Source: Gari tellinella (Eukaryota; Mollusca; Bivalvia; Cardiida; Psammobiidae). From it: a stretch of DNA of 64,000 nt. The DNA lies in the NCBI GenBank assembly GCA_922989275.2, contig OV277859.1, positions 87,416,198 to 87,480,197 on the forward strand, given 5' to 3'. The notes under the pieces were generated by a model, which had not been told where the DNA came from, did not search any database, and was given only the letters and a program-made list of their open reading frames with translations. Shown here one piece after another: positions 55,863 through 64,000 of the stretch. A program made the position numbers and the translations under genes. The stretch's first letter is position 1. Each line of letters starts with the position of its first letter.

Positions 55863-56053
55863 CAGAGCTCCAGATAAGGTGAGTATTTCAACAAAAAATC
55901 TTTATTTCTGCATTAAACACTATGGTGTCACTACTCATTAGACTTGTCCTTTCAAGACGATTCTAAAGAGTAGTAACACCATAGGATTTGGTGCTGAATG
56001 AGCAAAACAAATGTAAGATTTGTTCAATTTACTCCCTCTTACCTTAAGCCCTG
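55863..56053. mobile_element. F7 element, copy 3
   Basis: Counterpart of 3281-3471. Confidence 0.7.
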
Positions 56054-56219
56054 AAAACTTACTGTTACAATATCAACAAGCACCTTAGAGCTGATATCCC
56101 CTGCCGCAGCGATTGTCGAGAAGAAAGTGGCAAACTTTACTGTGGGAGGAAGGGGCAAATGGTGTTCACCTTTCTTTAAAGACCAACATTGATAAACTTT
56201 TTACTAAGTTTTATAAAAA

Positions 56220-56344
56220 TCTGTTCAATTTTCTACACAATAAAAGCCTAAACAATACTAAAATAATGCCTTTTCTAGCATATCTGAGTGGGCAGGTATA
56301 TGTAACATTGTGAGCAAGTATTATTGTGTAGAAAATTGAACAGA
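56220..56344. repeat. 24-bp inverted repeat, copy 3
   Basis: Counterpart of 3639-3763. Confidence 0.85.
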
Positions 56345-56515
56345 GGGCTCCTATTGGATTTTTCATTGTTTTTTCTGTAGAGATTTCGGATTACATATGC
56401 AAACAGTGTAGACCCTGATCAGAGGGCTCCTATAGGATATTTTCATTGTTTTTTTATTGTCATACCAAAAATGCAACAACAGACTGGTTCAAAATACCTG
56501 TACTAGAAGAGTAAT

Positions 56516-57737
56516 TTATCGTGAGGTTTTTAACCCCTTTACCGCCAAATTGTCGTCTGCTTCAATATTACTTTCTACAATGTCGTTTCAAAGTAAGAGA
56601 TAAGGCAGTATATCTGACGTTATTTCAAACAAGTGGCAACCAGTTTTGGTCCTGATCAAACGCCGCGTCAGACGGCGTCTGATCAGGATCAAAACTGTTT
56701 GCAATTGTGCTTTATGACTTTTTTGAGAGCGGAAGGGCTATTCTCAGAATCACGGTATCTGAGCAGTATCCACACTATTTCTCCTTTTCATGATCAAATT
56801 TATCGTGAGGTTTTTAACCCCTTTACCGCCAAATTGTCGTCTGCTTCAATATTACTTTCTTCAATGTCGTTTCAAAGTTAGAGATAAGGCAGTATATCTG
56901 ACGTTATTTCAAACAAGTGGCAACCAGTTTTGATCCTGATCAAACGCCGCGTCAGGCGGCGTCTGATCAAGATCAAAACTGTTTGCAATTGTGCTTTATG
57001 ACTTTTTTGAGAGCGGAAGAGCTATTCTCAGAATCACGGTATCTGAGCAGTATCCACACTATTTCTCTTTTTCATGATCAAATTTATCGTGAGGATTTTA
57101 ACCCCTTTACCGCCAAATTGTCGTCTGCTTCAATATTACTTTCTACAATGTCGTTTCAAAGTAAGAGATAAGGCAGTATATCTGACGTTATTTCAAACAA
57201 GTGGCAACCAGTTTTGATCCTGATCAAACGCCGCGTCAGGCGGCGTCTGATCATGATCAAAACTGTTTGCAATTGTGCTTTATGACTTTTTTGAGAGCGG
57301 AAGGGCTATTCTCAGAATCACGGTATCTGAGCAGTATCCACACTATTTCTCCTTTTCATGATCAAATTTATCGTGAGGTTTTTAACCCCTTTACCGCCAA
57401 ATTGTCGTCTGCTTCAATATTACTTTCTACAATGTCGTTTCAAAGTTAGAATTAAGGCTGTATATCTGACGTTATTTCAAAGCAAGTGGCAGGCAGTTTT
57501 GATCTGGATCAAAACTATTTGCAATTGTACTTTATGACTTTTTTGAGAGTGGAAGGGCTATTCTCAGAATCACGGTGTCTGATCAGTTTCCACACTATTT
57601 CTCCCTTTCATGATAAATTTATCGTGAGGTTTTTACTCCCCCCCCCCCTTTTTCTGCCAAATTGTCGTCTGCATCAATATAACTGTCTGCAATGCCGTTT
57701 CAAAACAAGTGGCAAACAGCGTCAAACAGCTTGTCCT
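56516..57737 (+). repeat. ~284-bp hairpin-bearing tandem repeat, copy 3
   Basis: Counterpart of 3935-5155. Confidence 0.93.
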
Positions 57738-58085
57738 TAAATACAGTGTAATCATAAGGAGTGCAATTGTCCTACTCGGTATACGCGCTTCGCGGAGTCT
57801 GATCAGGATCCAAACTATATACAAATTACTAGTGTATTCGGAGTAATGCAGAGAATGTAGTTAACACGTTGAATCGCCGATTATATCCGTCCTCCAAATA
57901 CAGAGTGCATGTCGTATTAAGTGTCATTAGGGATGAACGGTTAAACAGGCCATTATTATAAGCGGCATTCAACTGGAAACATTAGATTTTGAATTTTTCT
58001 CATACAGCCACGTTAGTATTCAATGCGCAAAAGCAACTGCGATATACATTGCTAATTTTAGATATGTCTGTGGAGACGATTTCAA

Positions 58086-58296
58086 TCCTTTGTCTGCTGT
58101 ATCGCGACTTTGCTGGTTTTTGCAAAAAGTTTGGTTCCAGATCAGACGTCACGTAACTCGGCGTCTTCTTTGGATCCAAGCTGCTTGATACTCGTCTTTT
58201 GATTTGTTTAATTCAAAAATGTATAAATCTACATTCAACACATTTTACAGACGATAATTTCAAAGCACACGATTTTACAGCAAAATAACTTAAGGG
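58086..58296. mobile_element. F1 element (degraded), copy 3
   Basis: Counterpart of 5504-5714. Confidence 0.65.
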
Positions 58297-58398
58297 TCAA
58301 GTTGCAGGTGCTTACAGGGGTGTAGTGTCATATATATTTGCCACCTACTCTTATCTCCTTAGAAAAGCAGAACGGATACCACATATGTCAATTACATA

Positions 58399-58585
58399 CA
58401 GTAAACCCCCTATATTACGACCAATGAATTATGTCATGCATAACAGCTGGCTACTTAACGCAGGGTGAAAGTAGGAACCTTTAGGAGCTTTCTCTTTTGA
58501 TTTCGTATTGCGTTAAGCTGAAACATGTCATTCATACAAGCCACTGACCTTCCTTTTAGTGGTCGTAATAGAGGAGTTATATGGT
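58399..58585. mobile_element. F3 element (degraded), copy 3
   Basis: Counterpart of 5817-6003. Confidence 0.7.
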
Positions 58586-58761
58586 ATTTATTTACACCAA
58601 TCAAACAAAGTCTCCGTAGAAAATACAACCCGGAGAGACCATGTACTTTTATAACCACTAAAAGCAAATACATAGACGTCAATTTGGTTAGAAATGAACA
58701 ACAATTCATACGTTTCATAACTAGAAGACGAAAACAGCCATTTTTTCAAACAGACGTATAG
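58586..58761 (+). other. Coding-like stretch, open in copy 3
   Basis: Counterpart of 6004-6163. Reads through AGA where copies 1 and 2 have TGA, and ends in TAG at 58759. The frame is basic near its end (RRRKQ). It also reads into the F3 upstream, so a true start is not evident. Function unknown. Confidence 0.22.
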
Positions 58762-58893
58762 GTAAGGTATTCACTATTTCATTATAAATACTAAGGGAAG
58801 TTTTACAATGTTCACTGCTCCCTCTCCTTCCGAAATGGACTAGACTAAAATGGAAACTGGAATTGTTTATTTAAAGTTTCAGGGAGGAAAGAG

Positions 58894-59613
58894 TTAAGGA
58901 CTGGTGGGCAAGTAGAATAAGTGTTTAGGGCTGAACATTCCTCCAGTTTTCAGAAACCCCAGCTTATCTGAGACCCGGGCTTTCGTTTCATCTAAACGGG
59001 AAAGAATAATCGTTTCTACTACATCCCCAATATACCTAGCAAAACTGTTCCAAATGCGTTTGTACATTGGAGAATGCGTTATTCTTCCCCAGTAAACGCA
59101 TCAAGTTATGTTATTTAAAACCCTATTCATTGCATACAATTTGGATCCAGATGAGACGCCGGGTAAAATTGTTTGCCACTCAAATTAAGATAAGTCGCCA
59201 GAGTTTTCCAAAAGCTGCCTCTATTTCCATTTTTGCATTGCTATTTATTACGTTTTATTTCAAAATTTGCAATATAAATAGACAATGCAGCAAAATTAAA
59301 GTTTATGATAGATCAATAACGGGAAACTAGTGCATTGTGGTCCTGATGAATTTACTTAACATACAATGTATTCAACCCTAGCGACGAGTATACTCATCAT
59401 TTACAAACAGTGTACGTGTGAGGATAATACTTGTCACATGCAAACAGTGTAGACCCTGATCAGAGGGCTCCTCAAGGAGTCCTCTGATCAGGGTCTACAC
59501 TGTTTGTCATTTTGAAATATATTGTTAAAATCAACCCTAAATAGTCAAAAATGGACTATACTTATTTTGAAATTGGAACTGTCCTTTTAAAGTTTTAGGG
59601 GTGAATGAGTTAA
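58894..59613 (+). repeat. Hybrid internal direct repeat, copy 3
   Basis: The left part carries left-copy markers (aatgcgtttg near 59054) and the right part carries right-copy markers (actcatcatttac near 59392, gtacgtgtgaggataatac near 59410). There is no 1,082-bp insert. The switch lies between about 59060 and 59395, as expected from recombination between the two repeats. Contains a complete F8 (59360-59609). Confidence 0.9.
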
Positions 59614-60063
59614 ATGTAAATTCTACCTCCCTTGGGCATTTAGTGAGGGGTTCGTTTCCTACAGTGGTAAATGTTTTTCCTTTATTCAAGCAAATAGACG
59701 AGTGTGTCTACCTTATAAGTGTTGATGATTTCAGTAACGATCTTGGAAAATAGATAAGGGGAAATAAACCAGAACTAATTATGTTTCCTATCGTCCACGG
59801 TTGTCTCCCTGACATTGTCATTTCATAACAGTTTTTCTGATTGCGCCCAGTGGATTCTTCCATATTGTGTTAGTCCATTTTTATCGAAAGGGTGCCTGGT
59901 CTAAACTTTCCTTTTCGTTTTATATTGAAATTCCTATCGGCAAACAGTGTAGACTATGATAATAGTCTTCATTGTTTGCCTCTGTCCTAAATGTATTTTG
60001 TTCCAGAATGTCGTTGAATGCATTTCTACGACTATAATTATATGCGATTTTAGAAAATAAACA
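59614..60063. other. Unassigned segment, copy 3
   Basis: Counterpart of 19636-20085. Confidence 0.4.
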
Positions 60064-60657
60064 AGGGCCATTATGGCCCTACATCGCTCACCTGGTACAC
60101 CATGTAAAATTTGACCTATAGTGACCTTTATTATGACTGGACATCACCCACAATCTACCTCTATAGTGTTAACAAGATTTTTCTATGATTTGACCTAGTG
60201 ACCTAGTTTTTGACCCGACACAACCCACATTTGATTTTGACCTAGATTTGATGTAGGCAAACATTGTGACAATATTTTATTCAGATCTAATGAGATTTGT
60301 AGCCTCTAGAGGGTTAACACATCCAGTTCAAACCTGAGCTAAATATCAATGAAGCAAACATGTTGAGCAAGATTCTTTAAAATCCATTGAGATTTGTAAC
60401 CTCTAGAGAGTTAAAAATGTTTTTCTATGATTTGACCTAGTGACCTAGTTTTTGACCGGACATGACCCACATTTTAACTTGACCTAGATTTCTTGAAGAC
60501 AAACATTGTTATCAAGTTTCATGAAGATATCCAATGAAATTTGTAGCCGCTAGAGTGTTAACAAACCAATTGTGAACACACAGACATACATACAGACAGA
60601 CGACGGAAATCCAGAGATCCTAATAGCTCACCTTGGCACTTCGTGCCAGGTGAGCTT
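60064..60657 (+). mobile_element. Bivalve-type interspersed repeat, copy 3
   Basis: Counterpart of 20086-20679. Confidence 0.65.
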
Positions 60658-60666
60658 AAAAGTTAA

Positions 60667-60884
60667 CCCCCTGAAGGCCTTCACTGCCATAACGTCATCT
60701 ATTGCAACAATTTTTATCTGCTTTTCTTTCTCAAATTTAAATTTGAGGTATTTTGACTCAATAAATTTTGAATTGAGTGTCAAATAGATGGGTCTTGATC
60801 AGATGCTATGTTACGCGGTGTCTGATCATGATCCAGCAAACTATTTGCAAATAACTATTGTACTCGGGTAAGGCAGTGAAGGGG
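60667..60884. mobile_element. F1 element, copy 3
   Basis: Counterpart of 20689-20906. Confidence 0.85.
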
Positions 60885-61044
60885 TTAATCTTTTGTAAGG
60901 TGAGCAGATTCTGTAATCTACTAGCAAAGTTGTTGTTGACTGCATTTCTAAGAGTATATGCCATGCCCTTTAGAAAAGATTATCACTTACTTGACATTCA
61001 GAATATTATAATAATCCTATGTAATTCGGGCAGACAGGTCTGAT

Positions 61045-61110
61045 CAAACAGTGTAGACCCTGATCAGACTGCTCCTTCAGGAGCAGTCTGATCAGGGTCT
61101 CAACTGTTTG
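61045..61110. repeat. Isolated F8-type core hairpin, copy 3
   Basis: Counterpart of 21067-21131, with the same right-arm state as copy 2. Confidence 0.8.
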
Positions 61111-61208
61111 CTCTTTCAGTTTGCACCTTTTGGACAACTTACTGTGTGATAGTGATTTGTTCTATTTTTTCTGGGTAGAAACAAAATGTTGACTGATGTG
61201 GAACATAT

Positions 61209-61375
61209 ATTTCTTCATGTAATCCATTTCCCCATAGTCTGAATTAAGGTTTGAAGACGGGTGTTCACTTAAAGTACATGTAGTGTGAAAGTAAAGCACC
61301 ATGCATCTAAACATGCATTCTGCTTTACTTTCAGTCTGCTTTATAAAAGCAGACTATGTGGTAAACGTTGGGGTT
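61209..61375. mobile_element. F2 remnant, copy 3
   Basis: Counterpart of 21230-21390, with a 6-bp extra acatgt. Confidence 0.6.
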
Positions 61376-61713
61376 AATACAATATTGACTGTATTTGTCT
61401 TACTAAGATACAGCTTGGTTGAAATATAAACAATGAACCAATGAAAGTTGAATTTTTTTTAATCAATAAAAATATAGCAACTATTTCTAATACAGCTTTA
61501 GATAAAAAATAAAAATATTCATAATAAATTCTAAATTTAAATAAAAATAAGAAAATTGGTTTAAGAACACAGGGAACTCTAAATTATCCAAACCCACATC
61601 AAAACATAGATACACATTATTAAAACATTTCAACATAACAGGAAAACAAACCATCAGTAATTTCATACAGTGTAGACCTGTGACCATTCAGGGCATTCTC
61701 TATGGCATATTAA

Positions 61714-61956
61714 CTCATTCCCCCATGAAGTTTTTAATGGACAATTCCAATTTCAAAATACGTCTAGTTCATTTTTTACTATTTAGGGATGATTTTAACA
61801 ATATATTTCAAAATGACAAACAGTGTATACCCTGATCAGAGGGCTCCTTATGGAGCCCTCTGATCAGGGTCTAAACTGTTTGCATAGGACAAGTGCAATC
61901 CTCACAGGTAAACTGTTTGTAAATGATGAGTATACTCGTCACTAGGGTTGAATGTG
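61714..61956. mobile_element. F8 element, uninterrupted, copy 3
   Basis: Counterpart of 21726-21968; TTAA at 61710-61713 and 61957-61960. No Helitron-like insert. Confidence 0.92.
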
Positions 61957-61960
61957 TTAA

Positions 61961-62119
61961 CCCATTACCCCAAGACAGGTGACCACTTACAGCAGGTTGA
62001 AAGTAAAGCAGAATGTGCCTTAAGGCACATTCTGCTTTACTTTCAGTCAGCTTTAAGCTACCATCTACTAGGATGTAGAAAATATTTCATTCGGTACATG
62101 ATTATCACTGTATAAAAGG
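61961..62119. mobile_element. F2 element (right end lost), copy 3
   Basis: Counterpart of 21973-22130. Confidence 0.82.
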
Positions 62120-62318
62120 GAACAAATCCAAGATTGTTGATGTAATAAAGTTCAAACAAAAACATAAACAAGATCTGTGCAATATCAAAATCATCTGTAC
62201 ACCATTACTTTTCCCTCATATACACACATGTATGAATACAAATCTACAGCATGGCTAACACGTTCTAACAATTATTCAATGTCGAAAATATCAACCCTTT
62301 CCTTCAGAATGGCATGTT

Positions 62319-62490
62319 CAATAAAAACTCTCTATTAGTTGTTAGGTGTTTTTAATTACAGATGACAGCTTAAAGCAAGGGGACAGTAAAACAAAAAGCT
62401 CCTTCAGGAGCTTTGTTTTACTGTCACCTTGCTTTAAGCTGTCACCAGTCTTTTATACAATTAATCATCTTTCTGGTCTTCATAGAGAAG
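62319..62490. mobile_element. F3 element, uninterrupted, copy 3
   Basis: Counterpart of 22330-23044 without F10, with a 3-bp loss in the right arm. Confidence 0.8.
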
Positions 62491-62625
62491 TTTAAATGAA
62501 TTCATACCTCATGCTCACAGAAATTCTACTACCCTTTCCTGGTATAGAGCCAATGGGGATCTTTTCTTGCATGTTTGACAAGTGACTGCTTAAAGCAGGA
62601 TGTAAGCAAAGTAGACACCTCTTAA

Positions 62626-62856
62626 CCCTTTACCCCAGAGCCTGTTTCTAGTATTAAAGATTGACCACTTAAACCAGGTTGAAAGTGAAGTAGAATGTGC
62701 CCTAAGGCACATTCTGCTTTACTTTCAGCCTGTGTTAAGCTTCAATCTGCTATGATATAGAAAATATTTGTTATTGTACAAATTCATAACTGTGCAAAGT
62801 GAAAGTATTTTCTTCAGTGGAGGAATAAATAAAAGGCATATTTATAGGGTAATGGG
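62626..62856. mobile_element. F2 element nested in hairpin apex, copy 3
   Basis: Counterpart of 23180-23411. Confidence 0.92.
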
Positions 62857-62969
62857 TTAAAGGAGTGTCTGCTGTACTTCCAGTCTGTTTAATGCAAACA
62901 CAAGTTTCTTCCTGTTTAAGCAAACATCTGTCTTCAATATTGAACACAAGCTATGGGGACACAAGTTAA

Positions 62970-63213
62970 CCCTTTCCCCAATAGAAGCGACTTTTAGCGT
63001 ATTTAATTTACTCCTCCGCTGAAAAAAATAGTTCCAGTTCATACCCTTATGAACAATTACGATAACAAATATTTTCTATATCCTAGCAGATGGTTGTTTA
63101 AAGCAGGCTGAAAGTAAAGCATACTGTGCCTTAAGGCACATTCTGCTTTACTTTCAACCTGCTTTAAGTGATCACCTGTATTTAATATTATAAACGGGTT
63201 ATTGGGTAAAGGG
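62970..63213. mobile_element. F2 element, copy 3
   Basis: Counterpart of 23525-23768. Confidence 0.92.
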
Positions 63214-63441
63214 TTAAAGCAGGCTGAAAGTAAAACAGAAGGCTCCTCATGGAGTTTTCTGATTTACTTTCAGTCTGCTTTATGTATACATATGTTTTAA
63301 ACCTTTAAAGCACAAGGTAATTATAAAGGATAGAGTTACCTGAGATGTCTGACCTGTCAGATACAGTATAAATCACCGGAGAGTAGCTGAACAACGAAAT
63401 CTCTAATTGTTCAAAGTCCAACTCTATTATAATGAATTTAA

Positions 63442-63665
63442 CCCTTTACCCAATAGCCTGTTTCTAGTTGTGTAGACAAACAACCACATAAAGCGAGTTA
63501 AAAGTAAATCAGAATGCCCCTTAAGATGCATGCTGCTTTACTTTCAACCTACATGAAGCTAAGCATCTGCTAGGATATAGAAAATATTTCCTTTGGTGCA
63601 TATTTATGACTGAATAAAGTGGAACTATTTTCAATAGTATAGGTATAAATTGTGGGGTAAAATGA
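63442..63665. mobile_element. F2 element, copy 3
   Basis: Counterpart of 23997-24220. Confidence 0.87.
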
Positions 63666-63762
63666 TTAAATGAAACAAATGTCATCATGCATAGGGAAAA
63701 TGACCTTAATACTTGACAAAAGTGTCATCACCATTGTTCAAAGATAAAACAAAGCAGTTTAA

Positions 63763-64000
63763 CCTATTACCCCAAAAATATGCCTTTAATTTATTTCTCC
63801 ACTGAAGAAATTAGTTCAACTTTCTCAAGTTATGATTGTGTACTACATGTATAAGAAAATATTTCTTTATCCTGGCAGATGATAGCTTAAAGCAGGCTGA
63901 AAGTAAAGCAGATTGCACCTTCAGGTGCATTCTGCTTTACTTTCAACCTACTTTAAGTGGTCATGTGCTTTCAAAAATAGAAACAGGCTATGGGGGTAAT
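63763..64000. mobile_element. F2 element, copy 3, cut by window end
   Basis: Counterpart of 24318-24558; the last bases and right TTAA lie beyond the window. Confidence 0.88.

Larger units (their letters stand above)
52582..64000 (+). repeat. Tandem unit, copy 3 (short form, cut by window end)
   Basis: Matches copies 1 and 2 from the unit start to the first internal direct repeat. It then continues as the sequence that follows the second direct repeat, so about 12.6 kb is missing. The window ends at the equivalent of position 24555 in copy 1; the complete copy would be about 12.8 kb. Neither F10 insertion nor the Helitron-like insert is present at the retained sites. Confidence 0.93.

Overview
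This window reads as non-coding, AT-rich animal DNA from a repeat-saturated genome. It has no operons, Shine-Dalgarno sites or long ORFs. Almost every recognisable feature is a short palindromic (foldback) transposon, plus a tRNA-headed SINE. An interspersed repeat with 'gacctagtgacctag' and 'cacttcgtgccaggtgagct' blocks, and a copy-2 insert with 'aaaggggcataactctg' and 'ggacggacgtacgg' blocks, resemble repeats I associate with bivalve mollusc genomes. That taxonomic call is from memory, not a search. I found no credible complete protein gene, transposase or reverse transcriptase, and only two weak coding-like stretches.

Layout: the window is a head-to-tail tandem array of a ~26 kb unit. Copy 1 is 1-25907, copy 2 is 25908-52581, and copy 3 starts at 52582 and runs off the end. 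The copies are nearly identical base for base. They differ by a few clean insertions. Copy 1 alone has F2 elements at 12174-12417 and 18677-18920 and an F10 element at 22451-22987. Copy 2 alone has an F10 at 44268-44781 and a 1.3 kb Helitron-like insert at 47770-49044. Copy 3 is a short form: it lacks the ~12.6 kb between two internal direct repeats (6312-8118 and 18921-19635 in copy 1) and carries one hybrid repeat at 58894-59613.

Element names used here are mine. F1 = TTAA site, ends CCCCTTCACTGCC, core A. F2 = TTAA site, ends CCCTTTACCCCA, core B. F3 = TA site, ends CAGTAAAACCTCTCTATTAC, core B. F4 = TA site, ends CAGTGGAGAAAACGTTATTC, core A. F5 = TA site, ends CAGTGCTCCCTCTCTACAAC, core A. 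F6 = ends TGGGGCCCGTTTCATAAAAC, core C. F7 = ends CAGAGCTCCAGATAAGGTGA, core C. F8 = TTAA site, ends CACATTCAACCCTAG and CTCATTCCCCCCTGAA, core A-like. F9 = TA site, ends CAGTCGAAACTCGATTATTC, pogo/Tigger-like. F10 = TTAA site, ends AGCGACTCGCAACC, carrying a tRNA-like sequence. Core A is a hairpin with CAAACAGTTTGGATCC and GATCAGACGCCGCG in each arm. Core B has CTTAAAGCAGG and AGTAAAGCAGAATG. Core C has GAATCGTCTT/AAGACGATTC.

The most striking pattern is modularity. The same hairpin cores sit inside elements whose termini and target-site duplications belong to different transposon classes (TTAA, typical of piggyBac; TA, typical of Tc1/mariner/pogo). Individual copies differ in core sequence yet stay self-complementary. 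Because the F2 core has TTAA at its dyad centre, TTAA-specific elements insert into the hairpin apex of their own relatives. The filled site at 12170-12421 and its empty counterpart at 38080-38083 show this directly.
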